Shown piece after piece: positions 19,001 to 27,636 of a DNA stretch of 64,000 nt. The notes beneath the pieces were generated by a model. The model searched no databases. It was given only the letters and a program-made list of their open reading frames with translations, and had not been told where the DNA came from. Position 1 is the stretch's first letter, and each line of letters starts with the position of its first letter. The position numbers and the translations under genes were made by a program. Origin of the DNA: Sulfitobacter brevis (GTDB taxonomy: Bacteria > Pseudomonadota > Alphaproteobacteria > Rhodobacterales > Rhodobacteraceae); the NCBI RefSeq assembly GCF_900112755.1, contig NZ_FOMW01000008.1, forward strand, positions 164,985-228,984, read 5' to 3'.

Positions 19001-21244
19001 ATGGGGCGCATCAAGACCATCGCGCGGCGCAGCTTTCTGATTGGTTCTGTTGCAATTGCGGGCGGGGTGGCATTTGGCATTTACGCCTATAAGCGCGAGG
19101 GTAAGAACCCGTTGCTCGACACGCTGGCCCCCGGCGAGGCGAGCTTTAACCCCTACGTCAAGGTCGATGCCAATGGCGTCACCCTTATCACGCCACGCGC
19201 CGATGTCGGGCAGGGGGCTTACTCCATTCAGGCGCATCTGATCGCCGAGGAGATGGATGTCGATTTGGCCACCGTTCGGATCGATCCGGGTCCCCCTTCG
19301 GCTGTCTATTACAATGGTGTTGTCGGGATAGAGGCGATGCCGATTGCTGCGACTTCTGAAACGTTTCTGGCCAATACCGGGCGCGGCGCGGCGGATGTCG
19401 CAGGCAAGTTTTTAGGGCTGCAACTGACCGGTGGATCGACGACCGTGCCGGATATGTTTGACCGATTACGCCATGCGGGGGCGGTGGCGCGGGCCACGCT
19501 GATCGCAGCAGCAGCCGAGCAGACCGGTCTGCCAGCCGACCAGTTGCGCACCGACATGGGCGCCGTGGTGCTGCCCGATGGGGTGCGTCTGGAATATGCC
19601 GATCTTGCCGCCACCGCAGCCGAGATCGAACCCGTGCAAGAGGTGACACTCAAGGACCCGTCAGACTGGAAATATCTGGGCAAGCCACAGCAGCGTACCG
19701 ATATTCTTGCGAAATCCACCGGCACCCAGACCTATGGCATCGACATGGTGATGGACGGGATGGTTTATGCCACCACCCGCACCAACCCAGCGCAGGGCGG
19801 CGCGATACGCGGCTTTGATGCGTCAACGGCGAAAGAACGGCGCGGGGTGAAAGCGGTATTGCCCATCACCGGCGGAGTCGCGGTGATCGCCGACAACACC
19901 TGGCGCGCTTTTCAAGCGGCTGCCGAGGTGAAGTGCGACTGGGACGATGCACCCTATATTGGCGACAGCGACAAACAGTTCGCTGCCGTCGCTGCAGCTT
20001 TTGATCCTGCCAGGCAAGACAGCCGCTTTCGCGACGAAGGCGATGTTGATGCGGCGTTCGAGGCCGCAGCCGAGGTGATCGAGGCGGAATACCGCATTCC
20101 CTATCTGGCCCACGCACCGCTGGAGCCGATGAGCGCGATGGTTTTGCTGGCCGAGGGGCGATTGGACATCTGGACCGGCACCCAGATCCCGCGCTTTATG
20201 CAGGCCAATGCCGCCAAACGCGCAGGGCTGGAGGCTGAAAACGTCCATGTGCATGTGCTGATGTCGGGCGGCAGTTTCGGGCGGCGGCTGGAGGATGACT
20301 ATGTCTTGCAGGCGGTCGAGATCGCGATGCAATTGCCTGATGTGCCGATTAAAATGGTCTGGTCCCGCGAAGAAGATTTTACCCATGACTTTCCCCGACC
20401 GCTGGCGATGTCGCGGGCGCGCGGCACTGTGAGCGATGGCAAGATTGCCGCTTATGATCTTGCGGTTGCCGCCCCCTCCACGGCGGAATCGCAGATGGCG
20501 CGGCTTGGCCAGCCGGTGATGGGGCCGGATATGGCGATTGTGCAATCGACATGGGACCAGCCCTTTGCGATCCCCGACTACCGCGTCACCGGATACCGCG
20601 TGCCCGCGATGGTGCCGGTGTCGTCGTGGCGGTCTGTCGGGGCGTCGGGCAACGGGTTTTTGCACGAGTGTTTTATTGACGAGCTTTGCCTTGCCGCCGG
20701 AGCCGATCCGCTGGAGGAACGGCTGCGCCTTTGCAGCCACGATGTATCGCGCAAGGTGTTGGAGGCCGTGGGCGAGATGTCGGGCTGGGGTAGCGAGATG
20801 GCGCAGGGGCGCGGGCGTGGCTTGGCCTTTGTGCTGGCCTTTGGAGTGCCGGTCGCACAGGTGATTGAGGTGACCGATGTGGAGGGCGCAATCCGCATCG
20901 ACAAGGTATTTGTCGCCGCTGATGTGGGTCGCGTGATCGATCCGGTGAATTTTGAGGCGCAGGTTTCGGGCGGGGTAATCTTTGGCCTCGGGCACGCGAT
21001 GAACTGCGAGCTGACCTATAAGAACGGGGTGCCGCAGCAGGACAATTATCATGCCTACGAGGGCATGCGGCTCTATCAATGCCCCGAGGTTGTGGTGCGC
21101 GGATTGGAGAATGGTACGGAAATTCGGGGCATTGGCGAGCCCGGCGTGCCGCCGTCGGCGCCCGCGCTGGCCAATGCGATCTTTGCTGCCACTGGCAGCC
21201 GAATTCGCACGCTGCCGCTGTCTCATTCGGTGAGGTTCGTTTGA
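19001..21244 (+). CDS. Molybdopterin-binding subunit, isoquinoline oxidoreductase beta / aldehyde oxidase type
   Basis: 747-residue xanthine-oxidase-family large subunit carrying the molybdenum cytosine-dinucleotide site. A Tat signal is visible (ARRSFLIGSV followed by a hydrophobic stretch), so the complex is exported folded to the periplasm. The C-terminal catalytic glutamate region is GIGEPGVPPSAPALANAI. Family members hydroxylate N-heterocycles or oxidise aldehydes. It overlaps the downstream cytochrome c gene by one base, which supplies a periplasmic electron acceptor. The substrate cannot be read from the sequence. The moco maturation XdhC-type gene is not nearby. Confidence 0.93.
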   Translation: MGRIKTIARRSFLIGSVAIAGGVAFGIYAYKREGKNPLLDTLAPGEASFNPYVKVDANGVTLITPRADVGQGAYSIQAHLIAEEMDVDLATVRIDPGPPSAVYYNGVVGIEAMPIAATSETFLANTGRGAADVAGKFLGLQLTGGSTTVPDMFDRLRHAGAVARATLIAAAAEQTGLPADQLRTDMGAVVLPDGVRLEYADLAATAAEIEPVQEVTLKDPSDWKYLGKPQQRTDILAKSTGTQTYGIDMVMDGMVYATTRTNPAQGGAIRGFDASTAKERRGVKAVLPITGGVAVIADNTWRAFQAAAEVKCDWDDAPYIGDSDKQFAAVAAAFDPARQDSRFRDEGDVDAAFEAAAEVIEAEYRIPYLAHAPLEPMSAMVLLAEGRLDIWTGTQIPRFMQANAAKRAGLEAENVHVHVLMSGGSFGRRLEDDYVLQAVEIAMQLPDVPIKMVWSREEDFTHDFPRPLAMSRARGTVSDGKIAAYDLAVAAPSTAESQMARLGQPVMGPDMAIVQSTWDQPFAIPDYRVTGYRVPAMVPVSSWRSVGASGNGFLHECFIDELCLAAGADPLEERLRLCSHDVSRKVLEAVGEMSGWGSEMAQGRGRGLAFVLAFGVPVAQVIEVTDVEGAIRIDKVFVAADVGRVIDPVNFEAQVSGGVIFGLGHAMNCELTYKNGVPQQDNYHAYEGMRLYQCPEVVVRGLENGTEIRGIGEPGVPPSAPALANAIFAATGSRIRTLPLSHSVRFV

Positions 21245-21825
21245 TGCGTTTGGTTTTTGCTTTGATGGTCGCGGCTGCTCCGGCACTGGCGCAAGAGGTT
21301 GTGACGCCGCAAATCCCGCGTGAAGAGGGGCTGGCAGCCTGGGACCGGATTTTCGAGGTCACCTCGCACCCGCGCTGCACCAATTGCCACGTCGGTGACG
21401 CGGGCATCCCGATGTGGGAGGCTTTGGGTTACGGTGAAGAGCGGGTCCACGGGATGGGCATTGTTGCGGACGATAGCCGCATTGGTGCCGAAAGCGTGCC
21501 GTGCCGGACCTGCCATGTCACCTCTGCGCGGGCCAACACCGTGCCACACGCGCCGCCGCATATTGATGACGCGTGGCGGCTGCCGCCGATCGAGCTGGAA
21601 TGGCTTGATAAATCGAGTGCCGAGGTTTGCGCCCAGATGCGCGACCCTGAGACCAATGACGGAAATACCATCGCGGAACTGGTTGAGCATCTGCAGACTT
21701 CCGCCTTTGTGGCATGGGGCTTTGATCCGGGTGCGGGGCGGTCTGCGCCGACCGGCACAGTGGAGGATATCGCCCGCGATGTCGCACTTTGGGGAGAGGC
21801 AGGCACGCCCTGCGTCGAAGGCTGA
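21244..21825 (+). CDS. Di-heme c-type cytochrome partner of the molybdenum hydroxylase
   Basis: 193 residues with a signal peptide (MRLVFALMVAAAPALAQ) and two heme-c motifs, CTNCH at residues 45-49 and CRTCH at 87-91. The start ATG overlaps the stop of the molybdopterin subunit, so the three genes form one operon. The protein probably takes electrons from the hydroxylase and hands them to the respiratory chain in the periplasm. No other domain is recognised. The frame is open upstream, but the signal peptide fixes the start at 21244. Confidence 0.88.
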   Translation: MRLVFALMVAAAPALAQEVVTPQIPREEGLAAWDRIFEVTSHPRCTNCHVGDAGIPMWEALGYGEERVHGMGIVADDSRIGAESVPCRTCHVTSARANTVPHAPPHIDDAWRLPPIELEWLDKSSAEVCAQMRDPETNDGNTIAELVEHLQTSAFVAWGFDPGAGRSAPTGTVEDIARDVALWGEAGTPCVEG

Positions 21826-21900
21826 CCGTAGGAATTCAGCCGCACGCGCGGTTGCGGTCTTGACCCTTGATGCGCTTTGAAATAACCCTTCAACTGTAGC

Positions 21901-21936
21901 GCGGGCGTTGTGTAATGGTAAGACCTCTGCCTTCCA
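21901..21936 (+). pseudogene. tRNA-Gly(UCC) 5' half, cut in the anticodon loop
   Basis: The 36 bases from GCGGGCG match the 5' acceptor strand, D-arm (GTAATGGTAAGAC) and 5' anticodon stem and loop CTTCCA of bacterial tRNA-Gly with anticodon TCC. After CTTCCA the sequence no longer pairs: there is no GGCAG-type anticodon 3' strand, no GGTTCGA T-loop and no CGCCCGC acceptor partner nearby. The integrase gene begins 129 bases later. This marks the left attachment site of an integrated element with crossover in the anticodon loop. The 3' half was not found in the window. Confidence 0.75.
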
Positions 21937-22064
21937 CACAAAAGAACGCGATTTCCTGCACGTTCCATTATATTCCACCGTATTATTATCATTGACTAAA
22001 TTGTTCATTGGCTTTCTTGTGATTTCATACCCCTTCAGGGTGATGCCGACAAAAAGCAGACAAA

Positions 22065-23141
22065 ATGCCAAAACTGACAGAGACTTTTTCTCGCAAGATA
22101 CCCCACGCAATATCGGGGACAGAAAAGCACTGGGATAGTGAAATAAGAGGACTTGTGCTTTTCGTCGGGAAAAAATCGAAGACATGGTACTTTCAGAAAG
22201 ATGTCGGCGGACGAACACGTCGTGTTTTGATCGGGCGACATCCGGTTATCTCTGCTGAAGCGGCACGCCAGACCGCACTTGAATTTACTCTTCAATGGAG
22301 TAGGGGGGCAGGCAGGCAAATCCAAATTGGCGCGCCTACGCTTGCAGCCGCTATGGAAGTTTACCTAGTACGCCCGAAACTACGCTCGGAAAGCCATAAG
22401 AGTGGAACCCGCGCGCAGCTGACGCTCCATCTCAAAGACTGGCTGCGGTTGCCGTTAGATGAAATAAGCAAAGCAATGGTCGTCCGTCGTCATCTAGAAA
22501 TGGCAAAGACGCCCTCTGGGGCCAATCACGTACTCCGGGCGTTCCGAACAATTTACAACCATGCACGTCGAACCTGTGACCTCCCAGAGTGCCCTACTAT
22601 GGCGATTGAGTGGTTCGAAGAGAAACCCGATGGTAGGACTATCGAAGATCTTCAGGATTGGCGCTCGACTATTGATAGTCTTGAAAACCCAATCCATCGG
22701 GCTTTCTATTATTTCTTATTGTTCACTGGCTTCAGAAAATCTGAGGCCTTCACCCTTCAGTGGTCCCAAATATTGGATGACCGAATCCATTTGCCAATGA
22801 CAAAGAATGGCAGAAGTTTTGACTTACCAATCCTTCCGATACATCGGGAAATCTTGGCCCCTTTACGCCTCCTAAGCCCAAATTGGGTGTTCCCCTCACC
22901 AAAGTCGATGACGGGACACATCACAAGGCCTGATAGGCTTAAGTATAATCCTCATATGCATCGTCGGACATTTGCCACGGTCGCAATGGAGGCGGGCGTT
23001 TTGGAAGAAATCGTTGGTCGTTTGCTCAATCATACACCGCTTTCGATCACGGGGCAGAGATACACCCGACCCTCATTGGATGCACTTAGGCCCTCTATGG
23101 AGCTGGCATGCGTTGAGCTACTCGCTCGGATCGAAAGCTAA
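22065..23141 (+). CDS. int: Tyrosine recombinase (integrase)
   Basis: 358-residue site-specific recombinase. It has an arm/core-binding N-terminal part and a C-terminal catalytic domain with the expected residues: arginine in TGFRKSEAFTLQW, lysine in MTKNGRSFDLP, HxxR in PHMHRRTFATVA, histidine in LLNHTPLSITG, and tyrosine nucleophile in GQRYTRP. Base composition is clearly lower in GC than in the core genes to its left, a sign of transfer. It lies directly beside the cut tRNA-Gly gene, the usual place for the integrase of a tRNA-targeting element. Confidence 0.95.
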   Translation: MPKLTETFSRKIPHAISGTEKHWDSEIRGLVLFVGKKSKTWYFQKDVGGRTRRVLIGRHPVISAEAARQTALEFTLQWSRGAGRQIQIGAPTLAAAMEVYLVRPKLRSESHKSGTRAQLTLHLKDWLRLPLDEISKAMVVRRHLEMAKTPSGANHVLRAFRTIYNHARRTCDLPECPTMAIEWFEEKPDGRTIEDLQDWRSTIDSLENPIHRAFYYFLLFTGFRKSEAFTLQWSQILDDRIHLPMTKNGRSFDLPILPIHREILAPLRLLSPNWVFPSPKSMTGHITRPDRLKYNPHMHRRTFATVAMEAGVLEEIVGRLLNHTPLSITGQRYTRPSLDALRPSMELACVELLARIES

Positions 23142-23149
23142 GTGAGCAT

Positions 23150-23385
23150 CGGGGCACATCACAGGCCCCAAGAAGTTGAAATGGAGACCACACGCCCACA
23201 GGTGGACATTTGCAACCTTAGCCATGGAGACAGGTGTGCTTGAGGGAATTGTGGGTCGGCTTTTAAATCACATGCCGATGTCAATCACGGGTCAGCGATA
23301 TGCTCTGCCGTCTAATAATGCGCTAAGACCAGCAATGTCGCTTGTTTGTGTTGAGCTCGGCCGACGCCTGAGGGAATTTGAATGA
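23150..23385 (+). pseudogene. Decayed tandem copy of the integrase C-terminus
   Basis: The 66-residue reading ending at 23385 is a diverged repeat of the last part of the integrase just upstream. It has HAHRWTFATLAMETGV against HMHRRTFATVAMEAGV, LLNHMPMSITGQRY against LLNHTPLSITGQRY, and ALRPAMSLVCVEL against ALRPSMELACVEL. Similarity starts at the DNA level near 23150 (GGGCACATCACA repeats the upstream GGGACACATCACA). It has no catalytic arginine or lysine region and no proper start, so it is a remnant of a second integrase or of a tandem duplication. It overlaps the next ORF by four bases (ATGA). Confidence 0.85.
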
Positions 23386-24059
23386 CAAGCCGATCGGAGA
23401 AAATTGCGGAAAACGAAAAAAAGAAGATGGAAGAGGCGCAGCAGGATGTTCAGGATATTTTAGAAGCTAACGTGGAGATAAATTACCTCATCAAAAGTGG
23501 TTTCCTCGACCACGGACCTATCTGGACAACAATGTGGTTCGAACTCGACTTGAAATGGTTCGATGGTGAAAGTTCATTCGTGACCATTCCAGAAGGCGAA
23601 CTGGATGAATTCATTGAAAGGGCGACGGCGAGCTCTGAAGCTTTCGAACTAGCCAAATTTGTTGCGGCATTGCGGATTGAAAACGGCATTATAATTCCTG
23701 CGCGTCTCAGCGATTTGATGGCGCGATATTTAAAAGGGGATTTCATTCCCGCCCGAGAACGCCGAGGCCGCAAAGTCGACACCTGGGGACGAGATTTTAT
23801 TATAGCAAGGACAATGCAGATATTGAGAAATAGATGGGAGCATCGCCGCCCGAACAAGCGAAAAGGTTCAAACAGTTCGAGGAAAAGTATCAGTCAGATT
23901 GTCCATGAGGCATTGCTGGACACAGCAATTGGCAATGTAGACGTTGAGCGCATTCAAAAAATATATGGGGCAGCTCGGAAAACAAAAAATTACGAAGAAT
24001 TGCTAACGATGATCGTGAGATGGGATTACGATGACGAACCAGGATTCATTCGAGTTTAA
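23382..24059 (+). CDS. Unknown 225-residue protein of the mobile element
   Basis: Not recognised. The N-terminal 35 residues are highly charged and probably coiled-coil (SEKIAENEKKKMEEAQQD). The middle is mixed alpha/beta with WFELDLKWFDGESSF. A basic patch RERRGRK and HRRPNKRKGSNSSRK lies at residues about 125-165, compatible with nucleic-acid binding. There is no signal peptide or membrane helix. The ATG overlaps the stop of the integrase remnant. GC content is low, like the integrase and unlike the VapE gene downstream. Its place between int and the AlpA-like regulator suggests an accessory or regulatory role; no function is claimed. Confidence 0.7.
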   Translation: MTSRSEKIAENEKKKMEEAQQDVQDILEANVEINYLIKSGFLDHGPIWTTMWFELDLKWFDGESSFVTIPEGELDEFIERATASSEAFELAKFVAALRIENGIIIPARLSDLMARYLKGDFIPARERRGRKVDTWGRDFIIARTMQILRNRWEHRRPNKRKGSNSSRKSISQIVHEALLDTAIGNVDVERIQKIYGAARKTKNYEELLTMIVRWDYDDEPGFIRV

Positions 24060-24109
24060 ATGTTGACTATATTTCAACGAATTATAACCAACCACGAGGC
24101 TCGAATGAA
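24045..24109. repeat. Inverted repeat upstream of the AlpA-like gene
   Basis: TTCATTCGAG at 24045-24054 and CTCGAATGAA at 24100-24109 are perfect inverted copies separated by 45 bp of AT-rich sequence. The left arm overlaps the end of the preceding coding region. The position, just before the AlpA-like regulator, would suit paired operator half-sites, but a chance match cannot be excluded. Confidence 0.4.
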
Positions 24110-24152
24110 ATGACACCATGATGAAATACACGGAATCATCATGAGGTAAAAA

Positions 24153-24398
24153 ATGAATTCGAAGCTCGAAGAACTCATAGCATCGCTGAAGGAGGCAGGG
24201 CCTTCTTTGGCTCAAAACATGCGTCCAGCTGATGCGGCTTTGTACACTGGCTTGTCCGAGAGCACGCTTGCCAAACTACGTATGCGCCATAATCGGCAAA
24301 GTGGTCCTAGTTTTCTGAAAATCTCGGGCTGCGTTGTCTACCGTCGGGGAGATCTCGACAGATGGATGGACAGTCATGCTGTCAATCCCAGTGCTTGA
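24153..24398 (+). CDS. AlpA/excisionase-like helix-turn-helix protein
   Basis: 81 residues. A winged helix-turn-helix of the AlpA/MerR-like DNA-binding class spans residues about 22-75: MRPADAALYTGLSESTLAKL followed by the wing segment FLKISGCVVYRRGDLDRWM. Such proteins act as excisionases or activators of integrase and replication genes in phage satellites and prophages. A GAGG ribosome site lies six bases before the ATG. It is 21 bp upstream of the primase-helicase gene, so the two are likely cotranscribed. Confidence 0.85.
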   Translation: MNSKLEELIASLKEAGPSLAQNMRPADAALYTGLSESTLAKLRMRHNRQSGPSFLKISGCVVYRRGDLDRWMDSHAVNPSA

Positions 24399-24419
24399 GC
24401 GCGAGTTGGGTGCATTGCC

Positions 24420-27212
24420 ATGAGGGATTTTTCGCCGAGTCAGATCGAGAATTACATAGTCAAGTATTGCGTAAGCACGGGCAACGGCCTTGGGCGCGTG
24501 AAGAACAAGAAATCCACGCTCAAGCGCCTCAAGGAAATGCTTGTCGAGCCGATGCTGGACACGTCCGTCACGTTCGCGCAGTACATGGCGCTCGGGCAGG
24601 ACGACAAGCTGCCCAAGAAAGCCGCCCCCGGCTATTGGCTGGCCGCGCACTTTACCGACGGTCGCCGTAAGCTGGAGTGCCAGCTATTCCGGTCTATGAT
24701 CGTCCTCGACCTCGACAATATCAAAGTTTCCCAGCTTGAGTATGTCACGATGGGGCAGGCAGAGATCAACCGGCACTATTGGATCATGCACACGACGCGG
24801 GCGCACTGCCCCGAGAAACCGCGTGTCCGAGTGATCATCCCCGCCAACCGCGAGATGAACGCGACCGAGACTTTCGCGATCTCGCGCCTGATCTCGTTGC
24901 AGCTTGCCGACGATCCCGAGGAGGCTATCGAGATTCCCGATATGGTCTCGTTCCGGTTCAATCAGGCGATGTTCAAGCCGTCGATCTCGCGCGGCCAAGA
25001 ATACTGGATGGACGAGAACGAGTCCGGCTTGATCCTCGACGTGGACGCTTTCCTCGCGGCCAATCCCGGATGGGAGGACTACACCCTCCTGCCCTATCAG
25101 GAAGCCGAAAAGCAGCGCGGCGTCGTGGACCCCGACCGCAAGATGGAGAACCCCCACGAAAAGCCCGGCCCCATCGGCGCATGGTGTCGGGTTTACGACG
25201 TGGAGGAGGCGATTGCCGAGTTCCTGTCCGATGTCTACGCGCCCGGCACAAGCGATACCGAGACCCGGTATACTTACACGCCCGGCTCCGGCTCGAACGG
25301 GGCCGTGGTCTACGATGACGGCCTGTTCCTGCACTCGAACCACGGCACAGACCCCGCCGAGGGACTGCACAACTCGTTCGACCTGATCCGGCTCCACATC
25401 TACGGCCATCTGGACGCCAAGTCCCCGGACTCGACCGCGCCCGGCAACCTGCCCAGCTTCAAAGCTATGATGGAGTTCGCCCGCAAGGACCCCGACGTGA
25501 TGGCCGATCTGGTCGCCGCCACGGTCCCTTCCGACGAGTGGGACGCGGACGAGGACGAGGACGAGGACGAGGGTAGCGATGATGATGGCGATGACACGCC
25601 GCCGCCCAAGCCGAAAGACAAAAAGCCGACCAAGGACGCGGACGCCGATCTGTCTATCGAGGAACTGCTTGCCACGGGTGACGCCGACGACGCCGCGCCC
25701 GAGGATTGGGCAAGCAGCTTTGACGCGGACGACGACGAGGAGGAGGACGCCGAGGAGGAGACCCCTAAACCGAAAGAGGTCAAATGGTCCTCGCTCCTCG
25801 TGCTGGACAACAAGAACGAGTTGGAAAAGAGCCTGCATAACTGCGCGACAATCGTGCGGAACCACAAGCGGATCGCGCCCAATATCGCCCTCAATGATCT
25901 GGACGGCGGGCCGTATCTACGAGGGATTTTCAAGTTCCCGAAAAGCGGTATTTCGCAGGCCCCTGTCCGAAATAAATCCGATGGTCGCCGCATGACGGAC
26001 AACGACACGGGCGCGCTTATGTGCGCGATGGCGGCTCCGCAGAAACTCGGCGGCTATAACACGCAGTTCACGCGACAGGATGTCGAGATGGCTCTGCTGC
26101 AAGCTGCGGAAAAGAACCGCTACAATCCGTTCCTCGACAAGATCGAGCGGACCGTCTGGGACGGAGTCCCCCGGCTTGCCACCTTCTTTCACGACTGGTT
26201 CGGCGCGGAGGACGACGCCTACCACTCCGAACTTGCAACCGTTTGGTTCGTCGCGGGCGTCGCTCGACAGCACGAGCCGGGTCATCGCTTCGACCTCGTG
26301 CCGATCATCGGCGGCAAACAGGGTGGCGGTAAAACCGGCGCTATCGAAGCCCTCGGCATGGGATACGGCGGCACACTGTCCGGCGACTTTTCCAACACGC
26401 AGAAGATGACGGAATCGACCAAGGGCAAAACCGTGATCGAGGTTCCCGAACTCAAGGGTATGTCCAAGTCTGAGATCGAGGACGTGAAGGGTTACTTCAC
26501 GGCGACCAAAGACACGATCCGCTTGGCGTACCGGCGCAACGAGGAGGACTTTTACCGTCGCTGCGTCTACATGGGCACGACCAACCAGTCGCACTACCTC
26601 CGCGACGAGGAGAACCGGCGTTTCTGCCCCGTGCTGACAGATACCTCCCGTCACAAGAAAATCGACTTTCCGAATTTTCTGCCGCTGATCCCGCAGTTCT
26701 GGGCCGAGGCGCAGCACATCTACCTCGCCATGCGCGCGGAGCAGCCCGAGGGTTTCCTGCCGCTGGAGTTCACGTCGAAAAAGGCGAAGGTCGAAGCCGA
26801 ACGCCTGCAAAAAGAGAGCCGCGAGACCATGCCGCACGAGCCAGTGGCCGAGGTCGTAGAGCGGTGGCTGAACGCGCCCCTTTCTGCCGATCAGGCGCAC
26901 AACTGCGGCGCAGATATGTGGGATGACGACGAGGACGGCAAAGGCACTGTCTACGGGCGCAACCTCGTCACGGTGACAATGATCCGCGAGGAACTGGCGC
27001 AAAACCCAATCATTCGGGAGTTGCGGGGAAGCCACGCGGAGAAAGTCGTAGGCCAAGCCCTCAAGTCAATGTCGGAATGGGAACCCTTGGGGTACGTGCA
27101 TCGCCTCGGACGCAAGGCGCGCTGGTACAGCCGCGACGGGACGAACACGAAAGAGGAGTTTGTCGTCATGCGCCAGCGCGACGACTCCGACGTTGCCGAT
27201 CTGCTGGGCTGA
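24420..27212 (+). CDS. VapE-family primase-helicase (replication initiator)
   Basis: 930 residues in three parts. The N-terminal part resembles an archaeo-eukaryotic-type primase: IVLDLDN near residue 97 (DxD) and HTTRAHCPEKPRVRVIIP. A low-complexity acidic linker of Asp/Glu repeats spans residues about 373-450. The C-terminal VapE/D5-like helicase has a P-loop GGKQGGGKTGAIEAL near residue 632, a VIEVPELKGMSKSEIEDVK segment, and a MGTTNQ sensor-like motif. VapE-type proteins replicate phage satellites and other integrated elements. GC content is much higher than in the neighbouring element genes, indicating a mosaic origin. It is followed closely by iteron-bearing DNA. Confidence 0.88.
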   Translation: MRDFSPSQIENYIVKYCVSTGNGLGRVKNKKSTLKRLKEMLVEPMLDTSVTFAQYMALGQDDKLPKKAAPGYWLAAHFTDGRRKLECQLFRSMIVLDLDNIKVSQLEYVTMGQAEINRHYWIMHTTRAHCPEKPRVRVIIPANREMNATETFAISRLISLQLADDPEEAIEIPDMVSFRFNQAMFKPSISRGQEYWMDENESGLILDVDAFLAANPGWEDYTLLPYQEAEKQRGVVDPDRKMENPHEKPGPIGAWCRVYDVEEAIAEFLSDVYAPGTSDTETRYTYTPGSGSNGAVVYDDGLFLHSNHGTDPAEGLHNSFDLIRLHIYGHLDAKSPDSTAPGNLPSFKAMMEFARKDPDVMADLVAATVPSDEWDADEDEDEDEGSDDDGDDTPPPKPKDKKPTKDADADLSIEELLATGDADDAAPEDWASSFDADDDEEEDAEEETPKPKEVKWSSLLVLDNKNELEKSLHNCATIVRNHKRIAPNIALNDLDGGPYLRGIFKFPKSGISQAPVRNKSDGRRMTDNDTGALMCAMAAPQKLGGYNTQFTRQDVEMALLQAAEKNRYNPFLDKIERTVWDGVPRLATFFHDWFGAEDDAYHSELATVWFVAGVARQHEPGHRFDLVPIIGGKQGGGKTGAIEALGMGYGGTLSGDFSNTQKMTESTKGKTVIEVPELKGMSKSEIEDVKGYFTATKDTIRLAYRRNEEDFYRRCVYMGTTNQSHYLRDEENRRFCPVLTDTSRHKKIDFPNFLPLIPQFWAEAQHIYLAMRAEQPEGFLPLEFTSKKAKVEAERLQKESRETMPHEPVAEVVERWLNAPLSADQAHNCGADMWDDDEDGKGTVYGRNLVTVTMIREELAQNPIIRELRGSHAEKVVGQALKSMSEWEPLGYVHRLGRKARWYSRDGTNTKEEFVVMRQRDDSDVADLLG

Positions 27213-27226
27213 ATTGGAGCAATAAA

Positions 27227-27415
27227 ATGAGAACGAGATTCACGCTATCCCCCGGGAGGTCCGTCATAATGGTGGAGAGTAACGGGGTGATCGCCACTCA
27301 CGCGACAACTTTCGAGGACCAGTATTGCACTACACTGCTCCTAGCGGGCGGTCACACTGTTAGGGTCCAAGAGACCGTGGACGAGGTGTGCCGAACGCTA
27401 GACGGCTTTCTGTGA
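27227..27415 (+). CDS. Small orphan protein after the primase-helicase
   Basis: 62 residues starting at ATG 27227, 15 bp after the VapE stop and preceded by TTGGAGC, a plausible ribosome site. The sequence has short beta-prone segments (SVIMVESNGVIATH, TVRVQETVDEVCRTL) and no recognised domain. It ends 27 bp before an intrinsic terminator, so it would be the last gene of the alpA-vapE transcript. Small proteins in this position are common in satellite elements, but no role can be assigned. Confidence 0.6.
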   Translation: MRTRFTLSPGRSVIMVESNGVIATHATTFEDQYCTTLLLAGGHTVRVQETVDEVCRTLDGFL

Positions 27416-27442
27416 CCGCAAATTGACCCCGAAAACCCGAGG

Positions 27443-27467
27443 AACCCGGCCCCTGTGCCGGGTTTTT
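27443..27467 (+). terminator. Intrinsic terminator of the element replication operon
   Basis: AACCCGGC at 27443-27450 pairs perfectly with GCCGGGTT at 27457-27464 around a six-base loop, followed by further T residues. It closes the AlpA/VapE/small-protein transcript. Confidence 0.82.
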
Positions 27468-27636
27468 CTTTGTCCGACTCGCGGTATGCCCGGTTCCACA
27501 AACCGTTGGACGATCCGCGCTGCGGTGAAAAAGGTTCTTCGTTTGCGTGTGAGTTCTACGCTTTATTGAAGGTTCGCCGTTTTGAGGCACAACTTTCCGG
27601 CTGGGCCGCGTAAAATCCGGTCTTACCGGGCCATTT

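Noticed and set aside
19823..21286. Long antisense frame across the molybdopterin subunit
   Set aside because: Mirror frame of a well-identified gene; no recognisable protein features.
21937..22064. Possible intact tRNA continuing past the cut tRNA-Gly
   Set aside because: No 3' anticodon strand, T-arm or acceptor complement could be matched to the 5' half.
24684..25865. 393-codon antisense frame in the vapE gene
   Set aside because: Arises from the GC-rich code and acidic repeat on the other strand; valine/leucine low complexity, no motif.
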